This document shows, one piece after another, positions 30,308 to 43,303 of a stretch of DNA of 64,000 nt (the stretch's first letter is position 1; each line of letters opens with the position of its first letter). The notes under the pieces were generated by a model. The model made no database searches and was not told where the DNA came from. It was given only the letters and a program-made list of their open reading frames with translations. Position numbers and translations under genes: made by a program. Origin of the DNA: Mytilinidion resinicola (Eukaryota; Ascomycota; Dothideomycetes; Mytilinidiales; Mytilinidiaceae); assembly GCF_010093595.1 (NCBI RefSeq), contig NW_022985438.1:2848786-2912785 (forward strand), in the 5' to 3' direction.

Positions 30308-33300
30308 TCATAGCTCATCCTCCAGATCTCTCGAGCCAGACGTATCCTCAAACGTCTCAGTATCCGTGTCGGAATCTTCAGAATCGGTGTCATCTGACAT
30401 TTCGACGTCTTCATCGTCGGACTTTCCTTCGTCCGCAGCCTCTTTCATCTCCTCGTCATCTGACCCGCTTTCACTAGAGCCTTCCTCATCGCTCTCTTCT
30501 TCACCAGAGTCCTCTTCGCCGGACTCATTCTCACTCGACTCATCACCCGACTGGTCCTCGTCAGAATCATCCGACGACGACTCATCACAGTATCCCCAGT
30601 CGTAGTTCTTGATCTCCTCAACCTTATCCCGGTGCTCCGCTGCGGCCTCGGGAGTTCCAGGGGGCGTAAGGTCCTGCGGATCAGCAAGCTTCTTCTGCTC
30701 TGCTCTTTTCATAAGGAGATTGTTGCGTTGCTTGAAGAACTGAGTAGACCCGCGTTCGTCACCGGACAAGTTATGACTACGCGCGAGAGGATAGGGTCTT
30801 CCTGGACGAGGAGTGCCAGCGCGTGGGAAGTGTAGCGATTTGGAGTAGGTGGAATGACGCGGGAGGCCGGTCAAAAGATGCCGCGGTGGTTGTTGTCGAG
30901 GGCGGTATTGACGGACGTCCCACATGGCGATACGAAACCTACGCTCAACCTCTGCACGGTGTTCGTCCCCTTCAGCCGCGGGCTCGAACGCTGGGGGAGC
31001 TTGGGTACCCGCGGGCATAGAACGTGGAGAGAGAAGGCGACGCTTCTTGTTCTGGGCCTCAACTACGTGGTCTTGGCTCCGCTTCTGGACGTGTGCAATG
31101 ACCGCCTGACCGTCATCGTTGTCCATGTCCTCTCCATCGCTATCTTCGCTGGAAGAGGTAGAGGCAGAAGAAGACACATCAGCATCTTCAGCTCCATCAT
31201 CAACTTCGTCCCTTTCGGACTCACTCTCGCTGTCAGAGTCAGCGTCCTCGTCCGTGTCGTCATGCTTCTGCGGCGTATGATACTCTTGAGCTTCCGCATC
31301 GTGAGAATTAGGCATTTTAGTAGTTCTAGGGAAGGACTCCAGCAGAAGCTGGGCTTTCATCCTTTCTTGCTCTGTCTGCACACGACGGGTTGGCGTTTGG
31401 GGATGAGTACGAAGATACTCCTTGTATCTAGCCGCCATTGGAACTGGAGGCGGCGATGGTGAAGACTCTGGTGAGTCTGAGCTGGATTGGTCGTCGGGGG
31501 CAAATCTAACGAATCCATCCTCGATCACCAACTTTACTGGAGAGTCATCGTACGAATCCGACTCGCCGTTGGGAAGATCGCGAAGGGAATAGCGCGGCTT
31601 CGCATCGTGGGATTTAGCTGGTGGGGAGTCGTCCTCGTCGCTCTCCTCAGCCTCCGCCTCTTCCTCGGTGGCGTTCGTGAGGCTCGTCTCAGTCTTACTC
31701 TCTTCAGTCTGCGGTGTTGGTGTGGCCGCACTTGTCGTTTGTTCACCCTGGGAGGAGGATCCGCCCATCTCAACGTTCGAATCGTTGATGGCAGTCCTGT
31801 AGTTCTCTTCAGTGCTTTCCATGATTTCATTGTCGACGACTGAGTTTCCCTCGGGGACGTCGATCGAGCCCTTAATACCGCCAGATATGTATTGGAAGCT
31901 GTATTCAATTGAAGCATCTTCGGCATCGTCACCGAAGAAGTCTTCTCCGTCCGAGTCGCCATCCCGACTGCGACTCTCGTCGCTCTCCTCAGCGTCCGCC
32001 TCTTCTTCGGTGGCGTCCTCAAGGTCCGTCTTCTCTTCTTCAGTCTGCGGTGTTGGTGCGGCCGCACTTGTCGTTTCTCTGCCTTGGGAAGAAGTATCGC
32101 CCATCTCGACGTTCGAATCGTCGACTGTGGCCTTGACGCTTCCATCCATATTTCCCGTAAAACTGTCGGCGATTGAGCCCCCCTCGGGCACGTCGATCGA
32201 GTCCTCAACGCCGCCAGACAGATACTGGAAACTGTACTCGATTGAAGCATCTTCGGCACCGTCACCGAAGAGGTCGTCTCCGTCTGAGTTCGTATCCCGG
32301 CTGCGACTCTCGTCGCTCTCCTCCGCTTTATCTTTCTCCTCCACATCGTCTTCATCCTCCCCATCGTCTTCCTCATCCGCATCGTCTTCTCCTTCCGCTT
32401 CGTCTTTCTCCTCCGCATCGTCTTCTTCCTCCACACCGTCTTCCTCCTCCGCGTCTTCTTCCTCCTCCGCATCGTCTTCTTCGGCCTCCCCATCCGACAC
32501 ATTATCAGACGCCCTAGGCACTTCAGCGTCCGCCGTGCATTTGTCCAAAGTCTGGTGCTGCACACCCTGCTCATCAGCTGGCTGGTCATACCTCATGGTT
32601 CCGGGTCGAGGCAGAGGAAACATCGTCTCATACGGCGGAATGACGAAGGGCGCCGGCCAAGTATCCGACGGCATCGTCCGGTCTGGATGGTAATCCAGAG
32701 GACCAGGTTGATAAGTGCCATTGGTTTCGTACATTAAGCGCCAGTATCGTGCCTCTGCTCTGGCACCGTCTTCACGACCTTGAAGGATCATCTTCCTGTT
32801 GGCGAGCGTGCGACGAACGTTCGCCACGACGGCGGGTTGTTGGCTGTAGGCAGAAATATTCCGGAATGAGCGTAACAATAGGGTGAAGAACTCTTCTTGA
32901 TTTCGCTGGGGAGGACGGGGCTGGGCCCGCGACTTCTTAGGAGGAGGAGACTTCGTCCTCCGCTTCTTGGTGCGCGGCTTGACTGCATCCTTGCCCTTGG
33001 ATGTCTCGTGGTCCCTGGATCTCTTGCGGGAAGATCCGGCGACGCCTTGGGCACTACCACCTCCTGGAGTGTTTGCCGGCGCGGCAGGAGAAGCAGGTTT
33101 GGTGGTGTCAGGCTTGCTAGTGTCGTTCTTCCGAGCTCCCTCGCGAGAAGACACAGCGGTATCTCGGGCTGAATCGCCTCCGGTGGTAGTCGTCGCACCG
33201 GTAGGAGTAGCGAAGCTTCCATGTGGCTCGCCTTGAGTTTGACCTTGTAGCAGGCCTAAGGTCTCTCCTTGCGGAATGCCTAGGAGCTCTCCATGGATCT

Positions 33301-36300
33301 GGCCGTGTGAGCTTCCCGGCTGGTGAGAGATAAACGGTCGATAATCTAAGACACCAGAGACACTTGACGAACGTCGCCTAACTCCGCCTTGAGTAGATCC
33401 AAGCTGTGTTGGGGGTAGAGCAGCCTGTGCAGCAACAGATGACGCAGTTGCTTCAGGCTGCTTGGACTTTTTTGCCTTCTTCGGTGGCGGAGATGAAGGA
33501 GTGGTCACAGGTGGATGGCCCATAGAGTCTGGGTCCTCCAACCTCCTCCTCCGGATGTGCTCCTCCACCTGCCAAGGCAAAAGAACAGGCTCCACGATCC
33601 CAGGCGTGAGGTCCAACGTTTCAGGAACCTTTGGCCACTGCTGCCGCGGCAGATAGGGTGGAAGCCGAGGGCGTGGGCGAGGCGCTGGAGGCACTGGATC
33701 AATGTAGACGTCCCGCTCCTCGTTACGATTCCGGTAGTCGTGTCGAAGGTTATCACGGTTAAAATCATCCATGAGCTCTTCATCGTTCTGTGGTGGGTCC
33801 TGAGGTCTTTGGAGCGGCTCTGCGGGACCCTTAATAAGAGACCTCCTGTCGGGGCGGATGCGGCTGGTTTGCACCGTATCAGCGAACCTGGCCTTCTTAC
33901 GCGGTCGGACCGGAGAATCGGAAGAAGCTGGAAAGTCCTTGGTGAGATTGTGGGTGCTGGCCTTGCGGCTGCGCTTGTTGGTAGCCTTGGGCTTGGACAA
34001 CGCCTCTTCGTCGTCTGCAGTGGCCGTCTCCGCTTGAGTTTCTCTCATAGCTTCAGTCAGAAACTTTTGCCATGTTGACAGCCTTGGGGTGCTCGGAGTG
34101 TCTTCTGACTGTGATTGAAGTGTGGTTTCAACGGGCTCTTGGACAGAAATGTCTGTGGCGTCTTGCGAATGCGTAGGACCTTGCAATTCGGTCTCTTGAC
34201 TATCCTGATTTACGCTCTCTTCAACGAGGGTCGAGGGCGGAGCCTGGATTCCGGGCGATTCGAGGGCTGGTGTTTCCGGGCGGGCGATATCTGAATCGAC
34301 CACCATACGGTCAATCTCTCTGATCGAAGCGTTTCTAGTGGACTCCTGGTTGGAGGTGTCAGGGGTACCTTCCGGGAGTGACTGCACTGGAAATTCGGCC
34401 TGTTCTCCGTCCTGATTATGGGTGTCATGCTTTGAGGTCGGTGGAGCAGCCGGATTTCGAGACGGTTCCCGATGCGATACTTCAGGGCGGGCAATATCAG
34501 CATCAAGGGCCGCGGCATTTGTTCTTCCATTAGAAGGGTCTGCAGCTCCCTCTGACTGTGACTTGGTCAGAACTTCTGCTCCTTTACCATCGCGATTTGT
34601 AACGTCTTCCATGGAGGTGGATGGTTGAAATGGATTTTGAGGAGCTTCTTGAGACTGGTCACCAGTAGCGACGATATCAGACTCCGCAACCCTCTGCTCT
34701 GTACTGTCGTATGCGTCTAGACGCTGCCTCTTGGCCGCGTGGCCATCCTCCGGTGAAGAGCTCCTACTGCCACGAATCGGAGGAGGAGATCGCGGTGGAA
34801 CGCTGTATGATCGTCTTAGGGACGCCGGCTTGAGGATAGGGTGCCCAATCCCCACAGTCGACATAGCGTCCGACTTCCTTTTGCGGACATTGTTGACCTC
34901 AGGCCCGGAAAGCTCTTCGATGTTATTGGCAAGTGCTGGTTGGGTATTGTCCTGAGCGTTGCGACTTGAGGGTGAGGCCTCTGACTGTTCCTCAACATGG
35001 TCATCAAGAGTTGTTTCTGGGAGTTCCTTCTCGCGTTGATCAACATTGTTATCCACGGGAGTGTCCGAGGCTCCTTCCACTGCATCTTCTTCGGGTCGTT
35101 GGGAAGTTTCTTCATCCTCGAGGCGCTCATCGAAATCGCCAGCAATGGGTGCATTCGTAACTTGTACCTCGCCATCAGCGCCAGATTTTGCGGAAGTTTG
35201 CTGGGTGTCTGCCTCTTCCTCCTCAAAATCATCTACGGAGTCATGAGCTACTTCTTCATCATCAGCAAGCTCATCCTCCTTGACCTGCCTACCCCTAATG
35301 TAAGACTGAATCTTACTACGGGAAGGGCGGCCTGCTCGAGGCGGGTTTCGTTTCACTGGCTGGGCCGGCGCGGCCTTACGCGCGCGCGACCTCTTGGCTG
35401 CAGGAGGAGGAGCAGGCGTAGTAGCTTGAGGTTGAGAAGAGCTACCAGCTGCTGCATCGGAGACCGCTGCGTCGACATTGGCTTCTGAAGCATCCTGCTG
35501 AGTATGGTCTTGAGCAGTATCGTGCGCCGTCTCGCCCTCGGCGTCGGTATCGAGCTCCACATGAGCCACGCTGGTCGACTTCTTAGCCCGAGTTGCCTTC
35601 TTCTTCTTCCCAAAAGCCAGCTTGGCAGCAAGCGCGGCCTCTTCAGCTTCTCGCTTTGCGTTGCGCGCGGCGAGTCTCTCCTGTCGAGGTTCTGCCGGCG
35701 TTTTCACTGCCCGTGTCGGCTCTTGGCCAATAGGTTTCCTCACATTCTTGGCAGGCTGCCTCGTAGGTGCTTTTGTCGTTGTCGCTTTCTTTGTCGGTTG
35801 TTTCCTACGCGGTGGCGCGCTGGCCGGTGGTTGAGCTTGATGAGGAGGCTGGACTTGGGCTTGCTGAGGAGGCTGGGCCTGCTGCGCCTGTTTGGCCGCG
35901 ATACGTGCCGATACGCGCGTGGGTTGTAAATCTGTCTGCTTCCGTGCAGCATACACCACGACTGTCCTCGAGGTATTGGCCAGATGTTCCGTAACTCGCC
36001 TCTCAGCAGCATTCTTCCGAACAGTGGACCAAAACCGTTCGGCGGGCTTCGTGGAGGTGATATTAGAGAGCGAAGGTGAATCTATATTCAAGCTGGAAGG
36101 AGCCTATTGATAGATGTGTTAGCAATAGAGTAAGTCAATGTACGAGGTGGTTGTAACCTACGTTCAAAGTGCTTTCACCAATTTCGAAGTGTCCAAGGTC
36201 AGGTATGGATGGCGTTCCGTTCTCGAAAGGAGTACCATATGATGCGTGCGTCATGCCAAGAGTCGGAGTGGATTCATGAGGCGTAGGGAGTCGAAGAGGT

Positions 36301-36404
36301 TGAAGAGTGATGTTAGAGGGGGGCAGCGGTGGAAGATTGCGTGGCGGACTGCCAGGCAAATCGCCGCCGCCGCCTGGAGGTGGGCCCGATCCTCTCTCCT
36401 CCAT
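30308..36404 (-). CDS. Very large acidic, low-complexity, probably nuclear protein (function unknown)
   Basis: Exon 1 (36162..36404) and exon 2 (30308..36103) splice in phase 0 across a 58-nt intron (GTAGGT...CAATAG) to give 2,012 residues. The long frame alone begins at TTG, so the upstream exon with its ATG supplies the start. Most of the protein looks disordered: Gln/Pro-rich near residue 150, Lys/Arg/Ala-rich nuclear-localisation-like clusters (PRTKKRRTKSPPPKKSR), an AT-hook-like PPRAGRPSR, and long Asp/Glu/Ser tracts at the C-terminus. One more ordered segment surrounds QEEFFTLLLRSFRNISAYS and ARAEARYWRLMYETNGTY. Two tandem, about 112-residue repeats lie in the C-terminal half. No domain was recognised; a chromatin or nucleolar role is only suggested by composition. 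Confidence 0.75.
31637..32311 (-). repeat. In-gene tandem duplication, two units of about 335-342 bp
   Basis: Two adjacent units (about 31637..31978 and 31979..32311), in phase with the coding frame, encode near-identical segments with landmarks AEDASIEYSFQY, SIDVPEG, DDSNVEMG and TPQTEE. Nucleotide similarity is high over the whole length, so the duplication is fairly recent. Confidence 0.85.
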
Positions 36405-37690
36405 GGCGAGAAGAGTGAAAGAATGTTTTGCTGATGCAAGGCCTACAGATGCAAGAAAGGTAGGTTCAGCGGGGTCGTGACGAGCGAAGTCACGGTGGGT
36501 CTTGGGTGTATGGAGGGAAGAAGCTGGAGGTTCGAGATTGACTGACGAGCCAAATAAGTATCGACAACACGCCCTAATGGAAAAACAATAGGCCGACCAA
36601 AGCCAGCTAAAGAGTCAATGGAAGCGTCGTGGTGCGTCATGGGGACGTCAGGGGTGTGGGAATTTGGGAGGTTGCATTCACCATCTGGAGCATTACTCTC
36701 GTGAGAATGAGACAGCACTGTACGCTGGCGACGACATCGACCGAAAGTAGTAGTATAGGGGACTGATTTGAGGTAGAAAGAGTCTGTATAGGGTATAGAG
36801 TTATTCTCTTACCAAGGGGCGTTCACTGTACACTCAGGGAGTTCGAGGTAAGTTAACAAAAGCGACACCTCTTTAGCAGGAACGTGAACAATCACTCCAA
36901 CAAGCCTCAGCAAACCTTGTAGGATCATAATAGAACGAACTATAACGGTGACCTACTAGAATCAGGTCGTTTCATTCACTGAATGGGCACTTACATTAAT
37001 AGCCTAGGTAGCAGCTCTCGCTTTGATAGAGCGAGAGCTGAACGTAAGTCTTTTCGTGTATGAGAGACTAAGCAACCATTTACCTATTTCACCACTCCTA
37101 TCGACAATAATCCCATACTTGTTTGACTTATTAGGCCTGAAAACAAGCGCTTTCAACGCTACTAGAGCCGCAATCGCTACCCGTGGGACTTTTCGGAAGC
37201 AAACTGCCAGCTATCAATCCATTGAAGTCTAGATCTGAAGGGGAGCGCATCCGCACAGAGAACAAAATGTACTTTCGAAGGTGGCCAGAGGTTCCTGGAG
37301 TATTTTTCGGGGTGTATATGACTCAAAGTTTGGGCGAGTGGTGACTTTGCTTCTTTAACTTTAAGCTCTGAAAGGAGAGTGACCAGAGGTAGGGAAAGAG
37401 CAGGAAGGGAAATCAAAAGCGCTTACACAAGTCTACCAAGGATTCTGTCGCAATATACGAGATGAATAGGAAATGTGGGGGTAATATTTCAAGTTTGATC
37501 ATGTGCTCGAAGCAGGAAGTAAAGAATGGGTATATTGCTTATCTATGTACGCTTTGAACATGTATGCTGTTAAAAGACCGTATCGTATGCCAGTCATGTG
37601 GTCATTAAAACACTAGATAATGTGGTATCGGAAAAGGTGATATACTGTCGAAGAAGGCGACGTAATGGTATCGAGGAAAACGAGGAGTGA
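36405..37690. other. Intergenic spacer, 1.3 kb
   Basis: Upstream of the acidic-protein gene and downstream of the small membrane protein gene. Short frames only; one 91-codon minus frame near 36443..36718 opens at GTG and has no features. Confidence 0.45.
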
Positions 37691-38421
37691 TCAAGGTCGG
37701 TCCGCAAACACCTCCATTGGCTTGACTCTGATTCCGGCAGACCACCAATCCCGCAGCCTACTTGGATTAAATATCCCCAATCTGCTCTTTGGTATATATT
37801 CCGATGGTTTCGCACTTAGGTTCGATCGCCGCGCATCCCTTCGCATGTCTTTTCTAAAGGCCTTGACCTGGAAAAACGCAGCGCCGAGTAGCACGCTTTG
37901 CAAGGTTAACGGAAGTTTGAGTCGATGGAGGTTGTACACGTACAATTGTGTAAAGCATGCGACAGAGGCGACGTAGGAGCATATCATTCCCGGTTCGTCG
38001 AGCCCAACGCAGTGCTGGAAAGCCGGGCAAGAAGCGTTCTTTTGCACGAGACGGACCTCGCCAACCACCATGAAGGTGCATGCAATTGACCATGACAGAG
38101 AGAGGGCAAGGTAGTAGTAATCGCTCGTTGCGAATGGTAGGTAGAGGACGGACACTACCGTGCAAAGTGCCTATATCAAGGTTAGCATTTGATACGAACT
38201 CAACATTGTCCAGTTTATGTACTGATACTTACACAAGCAATAGCAATGGCCCAGCCAGCCCGCGCGAGGTCCAGATATGGCTTGGCAGAGGAAATAACCG
38301 TGTGAGGGCCATGTTGCGCTGATCTATACCATGCGAGACAAAAGATAGCAAGGACTAGGGCCACGAAACTCCAAAACAATTGCGCCTTGCGCGACGTGTT
38401 GCGTTTGTCACCAAGTACCAT
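37691..38421 (-). CDS. Small multi-span membrane protein of unknown function
   Basis: Two exons, 38233..38421 and 37691..38170, join in phase 0 across a 62-nt intron (GTAAGT...ATATAG), giving 222 residues. The ATG at 38421 is used because the longer frame opens at GTG. Four or five hydrophobic segments: AQLFWSFVALVLAIFCLAWY, WAIAIACALCTVVSVLYLPF (across the junction), YYYLALSLSWSIACTFMVVG, MICSYVASVACFTQLYVYN, and a weaker LTLQSVLLGAAFF. The last 50 residues are hydrophilic, basic and likely cytoplasmic. The layout resembles small fungal integral membrane proteins with no assigned role. Not recognised as any named family. Confidence 0.65.
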
Positions 38422-39433
38422 GCTGTCTGACAGGAAGAGCGCGCGAAAATCAGAAGATCGACGAGGTAGCGCAAAGCATGCGAGAAAAGGATCGGATAGT
38501 TGAGGGAGCAATGGGATTTTAAATAAGATCACACCGATTCGTGACCTCGCTTGCTGCTCCGTCGTCCTTTCCTTTTAGTGCTACATCCCACGATGCTATT
38601 GGCAAGTAGTCCAAGCCCGGACATCGTCTAGGCCGTTGGCGTCCGCGTTTAGGTCGCGGCGCTTGCCAAGCGAGGTTGGACATCTGCCAAGCGAGGTTGG
38701 GCATCTGCCAAGACTTTCGTGAAAAGCTTCAAGTCTGTACAGACGTGATCCTACCGAACAAATCATATGATCTTCTTCCAACGTTCTAGACTTTTGACTT
38801 GGTATGAAAAAATGTAGAATTTCTCCGCATAAATGTCTTCCCCACAGCGTCGTTCTTCAGTCTCTGAAACAGAGTGGGATATCGTACCCCTGTGGCGTTC
38901 TATCGAATTGCCTCATTCGGATGTGGCTTTCCGTTCAAACAGGTTCTGGAAATCCTGAACCGGCTACGGTGTAGACCCTAGACTGGACTCTGACGACATA
39001 AACTAGCTGTAGAACCTCCAGATACACATGTAACGATGCGACTCAGACAGCTGCATCGCTAATACCGCTTCTGCTAGAACGCTTGCGCGGCAGGGGAGCC
39101 ATGATTGAGCTAGGAAGCCTTTGTTCGAAGCAGAGTGAATGATCCTCCTTAAAGCTACGATAACGTAGAGAATGCTATGTATGAAGTATAATCCCGAAAA
39201 GAATACAGCTTCTGTGGCCATAACCAGTGCTAAGCCACGGACGATTTCAAATATCAATCACCTCAACATTTATCATGCCTCAATGAAGCAGCACGTATGT
39301 TTTAACGAATTGACAAAGAAAAGAGCTCAACTAAGCGAAAGCAAACGTCAGACACTAGACACTCACGCGTGCTTCAGATTGGTTACCTCTACAAACCTAC
39401 TACGCGCCCAGTCCTACTGCGCGCCATGCCATC
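38422..39433. other. Intergenic spacer, 1 kb
   Basis: No gene recognised. A hydrophobic minus-strand frame (39003..39257) opens at TTG and lacks splice support. It holds a short tandem repeat at 38664..38713. Confidence 0.4.
38664..38713. repeat. 21-bp tandem repeat, about 2.4 copies
   Basis: Unit TGCCAAGCGAGGTTGGRCATC occurs twice in tandem with one mismatch, followed by the start of a third unit. No coding context. Confidence 0.85.
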
Positions 39434-39991
39434 TCAATCACCGTTCCCCTGCTTCTCCCTCGGCTTTCTCAAGTCCTCCGCAACTTTTTTCGCCCACTTT
39501 TGAACATCTTTCCAGTTCCCGGCGTCCCCAAAATGGTCTCCGCAGCGCGTGAAGAAGGCCCGGGTGTACCGTCCCGCATGCTCTTTTTCAACATTTTCAT
39601 TGAACAGCTTATGGCCCCTCAAAACGGGGTGCTTAACTTTCAGTTCCTTCTCGATAGCCTGCGCGATTTTCTTCTCTTCTGATTTCTGCCATTGACCTTG
39701 AATGAATTTGGGCATTGCCGCTGGGGCGCCCACGCTGAATGCATAGATAGGCACCTCAGCAAGCGCTGTGGAGTTGTCGTGGAGGAACGCGATAGCATTG
39801 GGTAGCCATTGCGTGTCGTGGATGGTGCTACCAATCACGATGGCGGTATAGGTTGGGATAACTGAAGGGTTGACGTCGGTGAGAGGAAGGACCTTCGTCG
39901 GTGGAAAATCTTCAGCGAGATAAGAGGAGATGCTTTCGGCGGTCTCCCGTGTCGACCCGTCGTCGCCAGCGTACGCTACGAGGATTGGCAT
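39434..39991 (-). CDS. Flavodoxin-like domain protein
   Basis: Single-exon protein of 185 residues with a flavodoxin-like fold of the HemG/protoporphyrinogen-oxidase-like type. It opens MPILVAYAGDDGSTRETAESI, matching strand 1 and the FMN phosphate loop (S/T-rich, T-R-E-T-A). Next are AIVIGSTIHDTQWLPNAIAF and the strand-loop VPIYAFSVGAP. Those elements support FMN binding; the role is unknown. HemG itself works in haem synthesis in bacteria; fungal members of this group are not well characterised and may be general flavodoxin-like oxidoreductases. The Lys-rich C-terminal tail is not part of the fold. Start is an ATG at the first conserved strand. Confidence 0.75.
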   Translation of the reverse strand: MPILVAYAGDDGSTRETAESISSYLAEDFPPTKVLPLTDVNPSVIPTYTAIVIGSTIHDTQWLPNAIAFLHDNSTALAEVPIYAFSVGAPAAMPKFIQGQWQKSEEKKIAQAIEKELKVKHPVLRGHKLFNENVEKEHAGRYTRAFFTRCGDHFGDAGNWKDVQKWAKKVAEDLRKPREKQGNGD

Positions 39992-40326
39992 TGTAACTCG
40001 TGGGCTTCGTGTTACGTGTGAAGTGTCTTTGTATGTCAGGTGACTTGTTTTGGATGAGCTTAGTGCTTTAAAAATTGCTAAAGAGATAAGTAAAGGAGGT
40101 AATGTGTTTTACCATCCGTGATGGTTCCATACAGGTAATATATGGAATCATATTAACGAGCAGGTGATCCTGAGTGGTGCGATCAAGTTTTAGAGACGCA
40201 AGTCGAAACGTTGTTTTGTATGACTGTATCGATCATACGATCTCTCGTGAAGAACTTAGCATCCCGGTAGAGAGCCATGAACAACGACAAAAGGTTCGAC
40301 TAGAATGGATTTGCTCTGCCATTTAT
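39992..40326. other. Intergenic spacer
   Basis: Upstream of the flavodoxin-like gene and downstream of the GCP5-like gene. No feature recognised. Confidence 0.5.
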
Positions 40327-43065
40327 TCAAGAACAACGGACCTTGAAGTTCCAGTCTAGCCTCTCTGCTAACATCTCCCAGGCGCTTTCCCCGCCAGCCC
40401 TGCTGACGCCCTTCAATCCCGCCACGACAAAGGGCACAAGACGATCGAATTGTTCCTGGATCTTGTAAAGGCTTTCACTGGTCGCCGCGTCGTGAGAAGT
40501 GGAGCTCTCTGCATCTCCATCGTACTCATCCTCGGACCCGTCATCTGAAGAGTTTTGGCGAGTAGGGATAATACTTCGGCGGCGATCACGCAACTTCCGC
40601 CTTCTCGCATCTCTCTTTTGTTGTGACGTTTGGACTTTAGCTAGAGAAGCGCTCGCATTTGGTCTTCGCGAATGGGCGTCGGCAAAGTCGACAACCAAAT
40701 CTAGCAAGGACATGATAGCTTGGTATATAGGAGAGAAGTTCTTTGACAACAAGCACAGGTCTTGGAGTCGAGTGATGTAGCTTGTGTGAATTCCAGCCAT
40801 GGCGTCAATGTCATCAGCAGCGGAGAGAGCTTCTTCCATTTGCGAAGTAGAAGACGCAAAGACAGTCTCGGTCAAATAAGTCCGAAGAACGTCAGTAGAC
40901 CAGATCAGGCGATGTCGCATCTTGAGGCCTAATCGTGAAAGACTGTCGTCGCCGAGTCCCTGTATATCGTTCCATGACACCTTCTGGAGAAGATATTTGG
41001 CGCGGTAGACTTTCAAAAGAAAGCCAAAAGCACGTTGATATATCTGCAGTGAAGATTTCTGAATGATGTTCGCTATTGACCACGGGATCTGACAAGTCAG
41101 TTGATCTGATTTTCATGCGTTGGAGACAGTACATACATTATAGTCAACAACAACTGCCGACAAGCCCTTTACAGATCGGCCGCGATGCTTCGTGGTGCTC
41201 CTGCGAATAACGAGTCTCTCTGCTTGACCAGGAGCTAGCACAGCGCCGTATATTCCATGTACCAGCTCGGTTAGAAGATATCGATCGTTCCAATTCGAAT
41301 CAAGTTCATCCATCCTCTCGAATACCAGGTCGGCAAAATCCTGGAGCAGAGATCCATCTGCTCCCAGGTAAACAATCCGGAATGTGTCGAGAACTTCCCA
41401 GAGGCCACATTCAGACGACAGCTTCTGTCTGAGGACGGTGGATGCCAAGCTAAATTTGCTGCCAATCCAAGCTTCGAATGCTGAACCGAATAATTCAGAG
41501 AAGGGAGCGAAGGGAAGTGATTCGGCTTCCCCGCAGATCGTTTCGAAGTCAAGACGAGGTTCGTCTTGTGCGATGTTGGTATATTTGTGATGATTTGCAA
41601 GCTCCTTCAAGAATACAATACTCTTTCCCGTGTTGAATATTCTCAACGCCGCAGGGTGGAGGAAATTCGGAGCATGCAGTTCGCCGTTTAGGTGACGCCT
41701 GATGGCATACCTATCGTGCCAGAGCGAAGCAGCCTCGCTGCTTTTGTCGTTCATGAATACGAAGAATGTCTCATTGTCCGGTCCTAGCTCTCCATGTTCC
41801 ATCCAGATTCTTATGGGTTTGAGATACGGTTGAAGGCAGTCCAGAAATATCCTGGCAAAGAACTGGAAGAGCCCAACATCACTCATCATCTGAGCAAGAC
41901 TTGTGCGCTCGAAAAGCGCTTCGAGATATAAGAATGGATTCTCTGACAAAGTTGGCATAACGGCGACAACCAATGTTGCCAACTGTAAGATCGGCCCAGC
42001 AAATCCACGGACTTCGTTGTGGAGTTCTAGCAAGCTGACGGAAACAGGTACTTCGGGGTTCAAATAGCGAGATTGCAACCCCGCTAGGCTACTATCAAAT
42101 TGCGCGAGTCTCTTCATTACGGCCGCTTCAAAGGTTTGAAAGAGAGGAATTGGAGGATTGTTGCCCGTCCATTTGCGCAGACGGTAAATCTGGGTGCCGA
42201 TGCCTCCAAGATCAGATAGAAGATCGTCTAGTGTGAGCGAGACTACGTGGCCTAAAGTGAACACCGTGTTGATCTTAAACTCCCGCAAGTTCGTGTCAAT
42301 GGTGTAAAGAGTGGTTGGGAGACCTGCAAGCATGAACAAGACTTCACGGATCATTTGTAGCTCAGTGATCTCAGAGGCGCTCTTTTTGGCTGCATGGTTT
42401 CCTTCAGCGAGGGCTCCACCAGCCTGATGCTCTGCAGGGTGTCTCCAGAATTGCTCTTTCCGAATGTCAAGTAATGCATCTTTTTGAATAGGAATCACAT
42501 AGGACTCAGGATCGAGATGGGAGTCTTCTTCGGTGAAGCTGGAGGACGGTGTGGGCTCCGATGCTCTGGCTTTCTCTCGCTTCCGATAATCTTTCTCGTC
42601 TTCCGAAGACTCGGCCGCGTAGTCAATGCTTTCCCATATACCCTCCTCGTCTAGAGGGTCATCCGCAATTATTTCCGCCCAGGTGAGCGGCGAAGGAGAT
42701 TGCGGAGGTTTAAGTAATTCCAAATCGTCTACATTGGACTTCTCCACCGGCCGATCGGAGAGTTGCAAGAGAAGCGAGAGTGTTTCTGGAGTCCACTTGG
42801 TCGAGACCTTGTCCAGCTCTTTCAAGCGTTCTAGTAACGCGTTGGCGAGATCATCTCGATTGAGAACGCGGAATTTCTCGTCGAATCCGTCTAGCTTTGC
42901 GCGGACATCAAACTGATTCGTCCGACCATATTGGTACCCTCGGAGGCCCCTTGCAGCGAGGTCTTTCGCGTGTTTGAACGCCTGGGCATTTGTAGAAGGC
43001 GAGAAGTTCGTGATAGAGGCGACTAGCTCATCTGTGAGAGCACCAATTTGAGCGGGTTGTGGCAT
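40327..43065 (-). CDS. Gamma-tubulin complex component GCP5-like (Spc97/Spc98 family)
   Basis: Microtubule-nucleating gamma-tubulin ring complex subunit. Exons 41137..43065 and 40327..41088 join in phase 0 across a 48-nt intron (GTATGT...GTCAG) to make 896 residues. The GRIP1-type N-terminal half shows IREVLFMLAGLPTTLY and ALFERTSLAQ; the GRIP2-type part, across the junction, shows VVVDYNIPWSIANIIQKSSLQIYQRAFGFLLK, a signature for gamma-tubulin contact. The segment with LDFETICGEAESLPF and the Lys/Arg-rich insert KRDARRRKLRDRRR late in GRIP2 match GCP5 better than GCP2 or GCP3. Assignment to GCP5 is by these features and size; a GCP4 or GCP6 relative cannot be fully excluded. Confidence 0.85.
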
Positions 43066-43303
43066 TATGTCTTTGTTTCATGACGTCGACGCGTGGTGTT
43101 GAGGAACGCGAGCGACTCTCATAGCCTGTAGCAAATGAAATTCACCGGAGCGGAAAAACTATTCTATAATCCAGCGCCAAAGCTTCGATTCCACGACGAC
43201 CTTGAGAAACCTCGGACCCTCCAAAACCCAACACACACCTTGCCTCGCTACACCACAACCTAGGCGCATACACAATCTGCTCATCTAGGTGATACCAGAC
43301 AAC
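43066..43303. promoter_or_regulatory. Bidirectional promoter region (GCP5-like / FAL1)
   Basis: The two start codons are 238 bp apart and point away from each other. No specific site was identified. Confidence 0.45.

Noticed and set aside
31812..32693. 293-codon Ser-rich plus-strand frame
   Set aside because: It is the antisense of Asp/Glu-rich repeats in the large acidic protein; its Ser/Pro content simply reflects that composition.
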